A DNA stretch of 64,000 nucleotides from an uncultured Bacilli bacterium (GTDB taxonomy: Bacteria; Bacillota_I; Bacilli_A; RF39; UBA660). Below, in pieces: positions 1 through 8,250 of this stretch; position 1 is the first letter of the stretch; each line of letters starts with the position of its first letter. The DNA lies in assembly GCA_910583745.1 (NCBI GenBank), contig CAJTZC010000001.1:1-64000 (forward strand). Direction: 5' to 3'. A program made the translations under genes and the position numbers. The notes under the pieces were generated by a model that saw nothing but the letters and a program-made list of their open reading frames with translations, was not told where the DNA came from and did no database searches.

Positions 1-94
1 CTCTTAAACAGGGACTTAGGGAGTTTTTTCTCTTTAAAAAGTGTCAAAGATGGGAGTATATAACTAATCGATTACATTTGCAAGCATTATGATA

Positions 95-756
95 CTAAAA
101 ATGTATCGTTTCGATTGTGTTTCTATCGTATCGTATGGTCATATTGCTGTCTACACTAATCCATGCGTTGTTTTCGCCAATACACACAGGCATGGCATCG
201 GTACGCCCTTTTTGTGCCGTTATTTCTATTTCTCTACTTTCTCCCCCTAATACGTTTTCTTCTTTAAAATAGCTCATCGTACCTTCGAAGTATTCTATGT
301 TTTGGTCTAACCATTCTGCTGTCGGTTCATAACCTTGACCGTAATGGTCTGTTAAATTTATTACCATGAGATTTGTAAAATAGGAATAATTATATGTAGA
401 ACTTGCGTTTCCAACGATAAATTTTCGCTGGGTATCTGTTATCTGAGATTTATAGGTACGAGAAACGCGTGTCCAATTTATATTGCTGTTGGATATACTG
501 AGAGGATACGTCTCCACTAGATAGGCCTGCAGAAGTAATATTGTTTATCTTTCAGTATAGGGACTGCTTGGCACAAATAAGAATACACTGTAGAACTAGA
601 CAGTCTTGCAGAATACTTTCCATTGATATAAGAACGCACGAAGTTGATCGAACCATGAGTGCTCCACCACGAAGTGTCTGTAGCAAAATTTCCATTTTGT
701 ACAAGATTTGTTAAAGTTTGACCATCATGTATTTCTGAATCATAAGCTTGTATACA
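95..756 (-). pseudogene. Frameshifted, 5'-truncated carbohydrate-binding/tail-fibre-like gene
   Basis: Two overlapping reading frames on the minus strand together resemble the repeated CBM-like modules of clostridial phage tail and surface proteins. The upstream frame reads through LVQNGNFATDTSWWS to a TAG at 517-519. The downstream frame (GTG at 517, 140 residues, stop at 95) carries the recognisable INLTDHYGQGYEPTAEWLDQ segment, like the 'IDLTATFGxGNEPT' motif of these modules. Joining them needs a one-base shift near 535-545, inside what should be the KDKQYY / LQAYLV strand. No start codon precedes the upstream frame, which begins just after a TAA at about 757. It therefore looks like a decayed gene fragment. 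The family assignment comes from memory of the motif, not from a search. A translated fragment of 140 residues from the GTG cannot be excluded. Confidence 0.55.
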
Positions 757-785
757 TTATAAATGTAATTTATTTGAGATTATAG

Positions 786-791
786 TATAAT
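786..791 (+). promoter_or_regulatory. -10 box of yfhO
   Basis: TATAAT lies 19 bases before the yfhO ATG. No convincing -35 hexamer is seen at 17 bases upstream. The gap between the -10 box and the ATG contains only a weak GGTGA ribosome-binding site. Confidence 0.4.
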
Positions 792-809
792 AGTGATGGT
801 GATTTTAAA

Positions 810-3407
810 ATGAAAATAAAACTTAAAGATTGGTTTTGTAGAAATGCCCTCTATGTGTATACTTTTTTAGCGAGTTTGTTAACAATATGTACGATTTTCT
901 ATATAAAAAAAGTAGCACCTTTTGGAGATATGTCTCTTCTCTGTACGGATTTCTATCACCAGTATGGCCCGATGTTGGGCGAACTCCACGACAGAGTATT
1001 GCACGGACAAAATTTGCTCTATTCCTTTACGATGGGATTAGGATTGCCTTTATTTAGAAATTTTTTCAATTATCTTTCCAGTCCGTTCCATCTTTTACTC
1101 TTTCTCTTTCGACGAGAAAACCTAGTGACTCTCTTCTCTATTGTAATCGGTTTGAAAGTCGTCGCTTCGAGTGTCACGATGGTTTACTATCTCAGCAAGA
1201 AATTTAAAACAACAAAGTTTAGTCTTTTGCCTCTCGGAGTTCTTTATGCCTTTTCTGCTTGGTTTATCGCTTATTTTTGGAATATCATGTGGCTCGATGG
1301 CATGGTGTTCTTGCCTCTCGTCGTCCTCGGAATAGAAAAAATCGTCGACGAAAAGAAGTGGAAATTGTATACAGGCAGTCTTTTCCTTCTGATGTTTTCA
1401 AACTTCTTTATCGCCTTCATGGTCTGCATTTTTTCAGCTAGTTATTTTGTGATGTACGGAGGACTAGCCTATCTCGAAGATAAGCGTAAGAAAAAGACAA
1501 AGTGGAAGCATTATAAGAAAATCGTACTCACTTTTACCCTTTCTTCTTTGTTAGCAGCATCTCTCGGGGCTTTCTTTCTTCTTCCTATGGCTAAATCTAT
1601 CACGTCGATCAGTGCATCGGGCGACGAATTCCCTACGGAGCAGTATTATAAATTTGAACCGAAAGATTATCTCTTCTCTCATTTTTCCGGAGTCGATTCG
1701 ACCGTGTTCTCTTCGGACAATCTTAACAGTCCCAACGTCTCATGCGGTATCCTCTCGATGGCTTTGGTCAGTCTGTTTCTCTTGAATTCGAAAATATCTA
1801 TAAAGATTAAGGTGGGCTATTCTCTTTTGTTAGGGTTCTTCCTGTTGGCATTTTTTGTACCTCAGTTGGATTTCATCTTACACGCCTTTCACGTGCCAAA
1901 CGACTTGCCGTATCGATATTCTTTTCTCTACAGTTTCCTCCTCATCGTCATGTGTGGCTATTCGGTGGTCCATCTAGAAAAGATGAAGTCGACAGGAATC
2001 TATGTGACTTATCTTCTCATCATGGCGAGTTTGTATGTCCTTTTGGTTATCGATTGGGTCGGTCTTACGGACGAGATGGTTCTTTATAATATGGGAATGT
2101 TGACTGCATTTTTTATCTTAACGATGGTGTGTCATTTTAAAAAGAAATTTCGTATCGTCTTTGCGTTAGTCCTCTTGGCATTCGCCTGTGGGGATGTGGT
2201 CGTCTCTACTTGCCGGAATTGGGAACTGACTATCGAGACAAACTATTTATATGAAAAATCGAATCAGAGAAAAGAGGAACTCGACTACCTCGCCCAAAAT
2301 GATGAGGAAAAGTTTTATCGAGTAGAAACTCTCAGTTATGTAACCTTAAACGATGGGTCGTGGTTCGGCTATCGTGGTGCTTCTTCTTTCTCATCGATGG
2401 TTCACGAGTCGATGGCGATTTTACAGCACAATTTGGGTGTTCCAGGGAACGAAATTAACAGTTTCTATTATACACAGTCGACACCGATTTACGATTTGAT
2501 GTTCGATATAAAATATCTGTTCGGAACGGTGAACGATAAGTCGAGATACGAAGATTATCAATATTTTGATGGCGAAACTTTGAGCAAATTTCATTATACG
2601 GTCGGACCGATTTTTGGTGTAAAAGATACTTTAAAAAGATGGAATTTTAGCAACCCTAATCCATTGGAAGTACAAAACGATTTTATGAGAGAAGCAACTT
2701 CTCGCGAAGGCGTTCTTCATGCAGTAGATACTTCGATGTCAGAAGCGGTGGCCGAGGAATATGGAAGACTCATCGTTAAATATACGATTGAAAATCCTCG
2801 GGATACTCTATATTTCTATTCGAACAGTGACAACGTCGAAGCTTTCATCATCGGTAGTTGTCTCTACTACAACGACGAAATATATACGAGCGATGAATTC
2901 CAGTTCGAGAGTCTCTCCTATTATTCTCTAAGTGACTATGCGAGCGACGGAGAACGATTCGTCGTCAATATCGACAGTGTCGAGGATACCATCGACTTGT
3001 ATGTCGTCTATAGAGAATACAACGTTCAGGGCTTCGAACTCTATACGATAGACCACGAGAAGTTTGTGGAAGCCTATCAATTTCTCGACAAGTATAGATT
3101 CGACATCGAGCATTTTTCAGAAAGCGATATCGAAGGTAAGATACGATTGGACGAAAATATGATGGTCTATACTTCGATTCCTTATGACGAGGGGTGGAAA
3201 GTCACTATCGATGGAAGAGAAGTCGAGACGATGGCTTTAGGCAATGCCCTTCTCGCGTTTGATTGTCCTTCTGGAGAACATGAGATACGATTGCAATATC
3301 ACATTCCACTTTTCTTTGAAGGCGCGACGATAAGTACGATGTCTTTCCTCGGAATCCTATTCTATGAAATATACAGAAAAAAGAAACGCCTCAGCGCGAC
3401 TGATTAA
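810..3407 (+). CDS. yfhO: YfhO family membrane protein (GT-C-like glycosyltransferase)
   Basis: This 865-residue polytopic membrane protein has about a dozen hydrophobic helices in its first 460 residues, then a long extracytoplasmic region, and a final helix at about 835-855. The N-terminal TDFYHQYGPMLGE and FTMGLGLPLFRNF segments are typical of YfhO. In Bacillus subtilis YfhO is needed for glycosylation of lipoteichoic acid, probably transferring sugars from a lipid carrier outside the cell; that role is inferred here from the family. The start is the ATG 19 bases after a TATAAT. The stop overlaps the stop of the convergent hydrogenase gene by four bases. There is no obvious partner glycosyltransferase (CsbB/GtcA type) next to it. 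Confidence 0.85.
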   Translation: MKIKLKDWFCRNALYVYTFLASLLTICTIFYIKKVAPFGDMSLLCTDFYHQYGPMLGELHDRVLHGQNLLYSFTMGLGLPLFRNFFNYLSSPFHLLLFLFRRENLVTLFSIVIGLKVVASSVTMVYYLSKKFKTTKFSLLPLGVLYAFSAWFIAYFWNIMWLDGMVFLPLVVLGIEKIVDEKKWKLYTGSLFLLMFSNFFIAFMVCIFSASYFVMYGGLAYLEDKRKKKTKWKHYKKIVLTFTLSSLLAASLGAFFLLPMAKSITSISASGDEFPTEQYYKFEPKDYLFSHFSGVDSTVFSSDNLNSPNVSCGILSMALVSLFLLNSKISIKIKVGYSLLLGFFLLAFFVPQLDFILHAFHVPNDLPYRYSFLYSFLLIVMCGYSVVHLEKMKSTGIYVTYLLIMASLYVLLVIDWVGLTDEMVLYNMGMLTAFFILTMVCHFKKKFRIVFALVLLAFACGDVVVSTCRNWELTIETNYLYEKSNQRKEELDYLAQNDEEKFYRVETLSYVTLNDGSWFGYRGASSFSSMVHESMAILQHNLGVPGNEINSFYYTQSTPIYDLMFDIKYLFGTVNDKSRYEDYQYFDGETLSKFHYTVGPIFGVKDTLKRWNFSNPNPLEVQNDFMREATSREGVLHAVDTSMSEAVAEEYGRLIVKYTIENPRDTLYFYSNSDNVEAFIIGSCLYYNDEIYTSDEFQFESLSYYSLSDYASDGERFVVNIDSVEDTIDLYVVYREYNVQGFELYTIDHEKFVEAYQFLDKYRFDIEHFSESDIEGKIRLDENMMVYTSIPYDEGWKVTIDGREVETMALGNALLAFDCPSGEHEIRLQYHIPLFFEGATISTMSFLGILFYEIYRKKKRLSATD

Positions 3408-4669
3408 GTCTCCTCTGCGTCTCTTTTTTTATGGAGAAGACTCTGTGCTTTTTCACTGAGAGGTCTCTCCAAATACGATTTATAAAGTTCTTTGACTGCT
3501 GGATTTTGATAGGAAAAGAGTATCGAATTGTCTTGCCTGTCGAGTGTCTCTGTACGAATGCTCTTTGTCTTTTCTGTATCGCGATTCGGCACCAGAGGTT
3601 GGCCTCCTCCTCCAATGCAACCTCCTCGACAACTCATCACTTCGATGAAGTCGTATTTGTCCATTTCTTCTAGGATGACCTTCACATTTTTTATACCTGA
3701 GATGACGGCTACATTTATTATTCGAGGTCCTATTTTGAACGAAGCTTTTGTAAATGGTGAAGCGTTTTCGATGTGGAACATACCCTCAGTAGGCGTTTTT
3801 CCTGTCATAAAAAAGTATGCCGTCGAAAGTGTCGCTTCCATCACACCGCCACTTCGTCCAAATCTTCTGGCACTTTTACTACCCGTGCCTAGAAGAGAAT
3901 CGAATGCGCTCGGTTTCAAGCTTTGCATATCGATTAGACATTCTTTTATCATATACGCTAATTCTCTCGTCGTGATGCAATAATCTGTATTGGTATTCTG
4001 TATTTCCTGTTTTTTAGCAGTGCACGGGGCGACGACTACACTGATGATGTCTTCTTTTATATCGTGCATCTCTTTATAATACGTCTTTATGAGTGTACTC
4101 TCTATCCCGATTGGGCTCTTGGTCGAGCTGATGTGTGGCTCTAGTTCAGGATGAAACAGGCATGCGTATTTCACCCATGCTGGACAACAGCTCGTAAACA
4201 TGGGAAGTGTCCCTCCTATTTTTAGTCTCTCTATCAATTCTGTGGCTTCTTCTATCACTGTTATATCTGCTCCAAAGGTCACATCGAAGACATAGGTAAA
4301 ACCTATTTTTCTCAAAATGGAAGGCAAAAGATTTTCTAAATCGGTACCTTCATCAAAACCGAGTTCTTCTCCCAGCGAAACTCGAACCGCGGGTGCCAAG
4401 GATACAGCGACGACTTTGTTCGTATCTTTGACGAGATTTAAAACTGTTTTATAGTCAAACTTGGCTGTCAAAGCACCCATCGGACAACTTAACACACACT
4501 GTCCACAGTTTATACAAATCGTGGATGTCTCATTCGGTCTATCGAGGCCTACGAGGTCATCACACGTTTTCAAGCAGACTCCACAGTCTATACACCTTTC
4601 TGGTATTCTTTGGATGCTCGGATTGTCCTTTGCGACTTCTACTCTCGGTTTTTTCGTTGTTACTTCCAT
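3404..4669 (-). CDS. [FeFe] hydrogenase, short monomeric form with two ferredoxin-type clusters
   Basis: This 421-residue protein would reversibly reduce protons to hydrogen with electrons from ferredoxin. Residues about 26-66 hold two CxxCxxCxxxC sets for two [4Fe-4S] clusters. The H-cluster domain follows: L1 is TSCCPAW (159-165), L2 is APCTAKKQE (about 214-222) and L3 is EVMSCRGGCIGGGGQP in the last third. All H-cluster cysteines are present, as is the second cysteine of TSCCP used in proton transfer. L2 has Ala where catalytic group A enzymes have Met, and L3 has MSC instead of MAC, so it may belong to another subgroup. No HydE, HydF or HydG maturase is in the window. The gene stands alone and converges on yfhO. 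Confidence 0.9.
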   Translation of the reverse strand: MEVTTKKPRVEVAKDNPSIQRIPERCIDCGVCLKTCDDLVGLDRPNETSTICINCGQCVLSCPMGALTAKFDYKTVLNLVKDTNKVVAVSLAPAVRVSLGEELGFDEGTDLENLLPSILRKIGFTYVFDVTFGADITVIEEATELIERLKIGGTLPMFTSCCPAWVKYACLFHPELEPHISSTKSPIGIESTLIKTYYKEMHDIKEDIISVVVAPCTAKKQEIQNTNTDYCITTRELAYMIKECLIDMQSLKPSAFDSLLGTGSKSARRFGRSGGVMEATLSTAYFFMTGKTPTEGMFHIENASPFTKASFKIGPRIINVAVISGIKNVKVILEEMDKYDFIEVMSCRGGCIGGGGQPLVPNRDTEKTKSIRTETLDRQDNSILFSYQNPAVKELYKSYLERPLSEKAQSLLHKKRDAEET

Positions 4670-4781
4670 TTTATCTACTCCTATATATATTAAGGATTAT
4701 ACCGTATTTTTAAAATTTTTAAAATACGAAATTATAAAAGAGATGGTTCTTTTTTTAACTTACCCAAATATTTTTCTAATC

Positions 4782-4806
4782 AAAAAATAGGCTTTCCGCG
4801 CCTATT
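4782..4806 (-). terminator. Rho-independent terminator after the 4844-6415 gene
   Basis: On the minus strand AATAGGC and GCCTATT form a 7-bp stem around a GC-rich loop, followed directly by a run of T. Confidence 0.7.
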
Positions 4807-4843
4807 ATAAATATTTCTTTGTGTTTCTCGATTAAGAATGTCC

Positions 4844-6415
4844 TTAGCTTAGAAAATATGGATTATCGATGGTTCCTTTTCCTTGGAGTTTATCTAGATA
4901 TTCAGCCTTGAGATTAATGACAGGGGCGATGGAACCACTGCTATTGATACTGTCGCTGTTCAAATATCCGTTATTACGGATAACAAACACAAATGGATTT
5001 GGTGTATAGTAAGGAGAGAACGACCAGTACCAACTTCCTTTATTTAAGTAATAACTACTATTTGCTGTTCCGTACTTTCCGCTTCCGGCTGCCACGATTT
5101 CATCTGCTGTGATTAATCCTACTGGATACGTCGATTTTTCGTTTCCTCCATTTTCTGCTTCCACTGTAAACTTGTCATTTTCGTGCGGACATGTGAATTG
5201 TGGGATTGGATTTTGATGATTTGGGCTTCCTGAACTTGCTCCTAGTCTTGCATATGCTCCATATGCTGTAAAGTTATTTCCATAACCTAACCCTGTATCC
5301 TCTGTCCATCCTGTTTCACTTTTTCCTGGGGTACTTCTATCGTTACAGAATATATTATCTGCTACATAATTTCCATATCCTGTGTCTACTATATTTGTTT
5401 TATACCATTCATCTACTTTTGTCTTTATTGGTGAGTCTGTTTCATTTCTTTGGGCTTGTTCTCTACTCGTACTCGCACTTCCATTCGCTCCTCCGAACAT
5501 CCACCCTACATATTTTGCATCATTATAGTTGGAATTCCATCTTTGGCCTGTCATTGCAAAACCTCTCGTGTAGGTGTTAGTCCCAACAGCTCCTGTTCCA
5601 TCATATTGCATTCTGATTGTTCCATTCCCATTGAAACGAATGATTCTCCACCACATGTCTTTCCCATTAGCATCTCGTCCAAACTTTATATAGTTGTTTG
5701 GTGCAGTTCCTCTATAGTAGTAGCTCGTTCCATAGTCATCCTCCATACTGAACAGTCCATTTGCGGTCTCATCTGTCGTCGCAGGATTTGCAAAGTTAGG
5801 AATTGCCGTTTGAGCAGTTCTTTTAATTTTGTCGTATAGACCTTCTTTTATACTTTCTTCCAAAGTAAATTTTGTTATAAACTTAGCGTTTAAATCTGCT
5901 GTTTGGTCTATATCTGGTAAATCTTCAAATGTTATTCTTACTCTATAGGTGTAGGTATTTCCTGTTGGTATGAATAAATGGTCTACCAAAACCCGAGTCG
6001 ATGCTGTTTCACTTCTCGGTACATTCGAACTTACCGTTTCTACTTGCTTCCATACTGCTCCTGATTCATCACTTTTTTCTTCCAATGTATAAGTTAATGA
6101 CCCTGCTAAGTATGTATTTATCAAATTATCCCAACTTATCTTTGCGTATCCATCTCTCGTTCCTGTATTTTCGATGACTAATTCTTTCTCGACACTATCT
6201 CCTAGGCTCCATGTGCCCTCTGTGTTTTCTACTGTCTCATTGTTGTCTCTGAAAGTCAGTGCTAAATCACCACTTCTTATAGTAATTTTTTCTTGCTCAT
6301 TCGTTCCCACTTGAGATACGAAGTAAGCATACGTTAAAGAAGTTGTCAAAGCGACGATTGATATACATAATACGATGAATAAGATTACCTTTTTCTTATT
6401 ATTTTTTTCAGTCAT
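4844..6415 (-). CDS. Secreted protein: SipW-dependent TasA-like N-terminus fused to a C-terminal WRIIR domain
   Basis: The protein is 523 residues long. The N-terminus has a short basic start, a hydrophobic helix (about 10-30) and the sequence LTYAYFVSQVGTNEQEK, which looks like the SipW-dependent signal of TasA/camelysin proteins. It is followed by a beta-rich domain to about residue 190 with SGDLALTF, NTGTRDGYAKISW and YTYRVRITFEDLP. The C-terminal half has DDYGTSYYYRG, DMWWRIIRFNGNGTIRMQYDG and a closing APVINLKAEYLDKLQGKGT; this module recurs in four genes of the window and I cannot name it. Cysteines in IFCNDRS and FTCPHEN may form a disulphide. The product is probably a surface or fibre protein. 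The gene at 47192-48769 is a close paralogue with a similar upstream region, and a matching SipW-type peptidase lies at 60808-61884. Confidence 0.7.
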   Translation of the reverse strand: MTEKNNKKKVILFIVLCISIVALTTSLTYAYFVSQVGTNEQEKITIRSGDLALTFRDNNETVENTEGTWSLGDSVEKELVIENTGTRDGYAKISWDNLINTYLAGSLTYTLEEKSDESGAVWKQVETVSSNVPRSETASTRVLVDHLFIPTGNTYTYRVRITFEDLPDIDQTADLNAKFITKFTLEESIKEGLYDKIKRTAQTAIPNFANPATTDETANGLFSMEDDYGTSYYYRGTAPNNYIKFGRDANGKDMWWRIIRFNGNGTIRMQYDGTGAVGTNTYTRGFAMTGQRWNSNYNDAKYVGWMFGGANGSASTSREQAQRNETDSPIKTKVDEWYKTNIVDTGYGNYVADNIFCNDRSTPGKSETGWTEDTGLGYGNNFTAYGAYARLGASSGSPNHQNPIPQFTCPHENDKFTVEAENGGNEKSTYPVGLITADEIVAAGSGKYGTANSSYYLNKGSWYWSFSPYYTPNPFVFVIRNNGYLNSDSINSSGSIAPVINLKAEYLDKLQGKGTIDNPYFLS

Positions 6416-6471
6416 GTTTTATACCTACCTTTTAAATTCAGTCTACCATAAATGTTTTGAAAATTATGAGT

Positions 6472-6499
6472 ATTATCTATGTTACAAGTATATAACCAA
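6472..6499 (-). promoter_or_regulatory. Putative promoter shared by the TasA-like/WRIIR genes
   Basis: The minus strand reads TTGGTT, 16 bases, GATAAT. The same block, including flanking bases, recurs upstream of the paralogue at 48769 (TTGATT, 16 bases, GATAAT). Conservation of this block supports a real promoter or operator. Confidence 0.45.
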
Positions 6500-6580
6500 A
6501 CAATTATAAAGGCAAGAAAAAACTAGCATATCTCTGAATTCTGAAAGTAAAATCTCGTTTATATATACGACGGGATTTGT

Positions 6581-7975
6581 TTAATTTAAAGTCCATGGGT
6601 TGGCTTTGGTTCCCTGTCCTTTCATTCGATTTAAGGACTCTGCTTTTATATTTATAACTGGCACGAGACCTGACGATGAACTTGCTCCAAGACTACCGTT
6701 ATTAGGTGCGGTTGTTATGAAGACACTTTGTATAACATTTTGTCCTGTCGATGAACTCCCTGTAATATGATGTCTAAATGTATCTGGAGAAAAGGTCCAG
6801 TAAGAGGTACCTTTATATAAGAAATAACTATTATTTGTAGTATTTCCTTTACCGATTGCTTTCATCTCATTTCGTGTGATGAGTCCAATAGGATACGTCA
6901 ATGCTCCATTGCCTTTCGTCGTGTCTTTTGTCGTATAGGCGTCTGCCTTTTGTTCACATTTAAAATTAAATGTACTTGAACCATAATAATAGTTAGTTAT
7001 CGTGTTGGTGATATTATTAAAAGTTAAATTTTCTCTTTTTTCTATCTCAACTCTATCATTACAAAATATATTGTCACTTATGTGTTTTTCGTATTCTGTA
7101 TTTAAGATATTGTTTTTGTACCATGTGTCTAGTGTTACCTTCGCTGTTTTCGCAGTCGGTGTTGGTGTCGGAGTCGAGGTTGCTTTTGAGGATGAGGCAG
7201 GACTTACTGTCGGTTTTGGCGTAGTTGTTGGAGGTCCTGCTGGACTTGTCGGTTTTGGCGTAGGTATAGAGGCTAAAGTCCAACCTATCGAAGTTTTATT
7301 TGTGGACGAGGAGTTCCAGATGATATCTGTTTCAGTAAGCCTATCTGTGCTCGATTCTCCGTTGGCGTGGGCACTTGTACCATCGTAAATCAGTCGCATC
7401 GAACCATCTCCGTTGAAACGGATGATTCTCCAGTACATATCTGCTCCGTCGGTGTTTTTTCCGAATTTGACATAGTTGTTCTCTACGGCTCCTCTATAAT
7501 AATAGCTCGTTCCGTAGTCATCTTCCATGCTGAACAGTCCATTTGCCGTCTCATCTGTCGTTGCACTGACTGTAAAATCTGGCGTTTTACTTGAATTTAT
7601 CTCTATGTTTAATAGTTTTAATGCATCTTCTGCCGTTGTAATATTTGGTGCTTCTTTATCGAAATATAGAGTGCATTGGTCTGCATTGCTGACACGAAGA
7701 CTTATCTTTTTCGTATCGGGTGCTTGTGAGAGAACTCCCCCATTTTTACACGTACTCTTTTCTAGGTTTAATAAGTACCCATCTTTGGGAAATTCTTTAG
7801 AAGTGTTAGGGCTATATTCTCCATTTTCATCTTGTACGAACATGGCAATTAATTCTCGACGATTTGGATTTATCTCTGCTTTTCTTTCCGAATCATTTAA
7901 AATTTTATAGCCACAGGCTCCTATTAATGCCATGAAGCACAGTGAAATCATCCATTGCTTTCTAAATTTTTGCAT
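6581..7975 (-). CDS. Secreted WRIIR-domain protein with Pro/Thr-rich insert
   Basis: This 464-residue protein has an N-terminal hydrophobic segment with a possible lipobox (ALIGAC, residues about 16-21), so it may be a lipoprotein or a simple membrane anchor. Residues about 40-110 form a small region with a cysteine pair. The WRIIR module follows, with DDYGTSYYYRG, DMYWRIIRFNGDGSMRLIYD, IFCNDRVE, TYPIGLITRNE and a closing VPVINIKAESLNRM. A stretch of about 45 residues rich in TP and SP repeats splits the module, suggesting an exposed, flexible loop. Unlike the 4844-6415 protein it lacks the TasA-like domain. Short stretches of DNA are nearly identical between the two genes, showing recent duplication. 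Its leader holds unusual tandem repeats (7981-8076). Function unknown; probably surface binding or adhesion. Confidence 0.65.
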   Translation of the reverse strand: MQKFRKQWMISLCFMALIGACGYKILNDSERKAEINPNRRELIAMFVQDENGEYSPNTSKEFPKDGYLLNLEKSTCKNGGVLSQAPDTKKISLRVSNADQCTLYFDKEAPNITTAEDALKLLNIEINSSKTPDFTVSATTDETANGLFSMEDDYGTSYYYRGAVENNYVKFGKNTDGADMYWRIIRFNGDGSMRLIYDGTSAHANGESSTDRLTETDIIWNSSSTNKTSIGWTLASIPTPKPTSPAGPPTTTPKPTVSPASSSKATSTPTPTPTAKTAKVTLDTWYKNNILNTEYEKHISDNIFCNDRVEIEKRENLTFNNITNTITNYYYGSSTFNFKCEQKADAYTTKDTTKGNGALTYPIGLITRNEMKAIGKGNTTNNSYFLYKGTSYWTFSPDTFRHHITGSSSTGQNVIQSVFITTAPNNGSLGASSSSGLVPVINIKAESLNRMKGQGTKANPWTLN

Positions 7976-7980
7976 ATGAA

Positions 7981-7990
7981 AAGGTCCCTC
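7981..7990 (-). promoter_or_regulatory. Ribosome-binding site complementary to leader repeats
   Basis: The minus strand reads GAGGGACCTT, ten bases before the ATG at 7975. Its GGACCTT is exactly complementary to AAGGTCC, which occurs in each copy of the leader repeat. The nearest copy could form a 7-bp hairpin over the Shine-Dalgarno sequence. Confidence 0.5.
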
Positions 7991-8000
7991 TTTCTATATA

Positions 8001-8076
8001 TCCGGACCTTGTGTTTATCCGGACCTTGTGTTTATCCGGACCTTGTGTTTATCCGGACCTTGTGTTTATCCGGACC
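8001..8076 (-). repeat. Five tandem 17-bp repeats in the leader of the 6581-7975 gene
   Basis: The sequence TCCGGACCTTGTGTTTA (plus strand) repeats without change at 8001, 8018, 8035 and 8052; a fifth copy, cut after TCCGGACC, starts at 8069. On the mRNA strand each unit gives CACAAGGTCCGGA. The array lies between the proposed promoter and the ribosome-binding site, so it should be transcribed. TCCGGA is itself a palindrome, so units could also pair with each other or bind a protein. Confidence 0.85.
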
Positions 8077-8090
8077 TTTTTTACCCTTAA

Positions 8091-8120
8091 ATTTTCTCAT
8101 TTTTGCTCCTCAGTTGTCAA
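8091..8120 (-). promoter_or_regulatory. Putative promoter of the 6581-7975 gene
   Basis: The minus strand reads TTGACA, 18 bases, GAAAAT. A second TTGACA lies 24 bases further upstream. This would place the start of transcription near 8084, just before the repeat array. Confidence 0.4.
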
Positions 8121-8196
8121 GTCTTTTTTGTCTTTTTTTGTCAAATCCTTTCTTCTTCGTTTAAAAGAAAGTTTTCGCACAATTTTTTACGAAATC

Positions 8197-8225
8197 TTGA
8201 ATAAACTTCTGAAATGTGCTTAAAT
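8197..8225 (+). promoter_or_regulatory. Putative proS promoter
   Basis: TTGAAT, 17 bases, TTAAAT lies just upstream of proS. No T-box features were recognised in the short leader. Confidence 0.3.
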
Positions 8226-8250
8226 ATTAATGAAAGGGAGGGCACATATT

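Noticed and set aside
8001..8076. Tandem repeats as a CRISPR array
   Set aside because: Units are 17 bp, head to tail without spacers, and no cas gene is near.
8230..8250. proS start at the ATG at 8230
   Set aside because: No ribosome-binding site there; GGGAGG is correctly spaced for the ATG at 8251.
8085..8250. T-box riboswitch upstream of proS
   Set aside because: Neither the conserved T-box sequence nor a specifier stem is present in this short leader.
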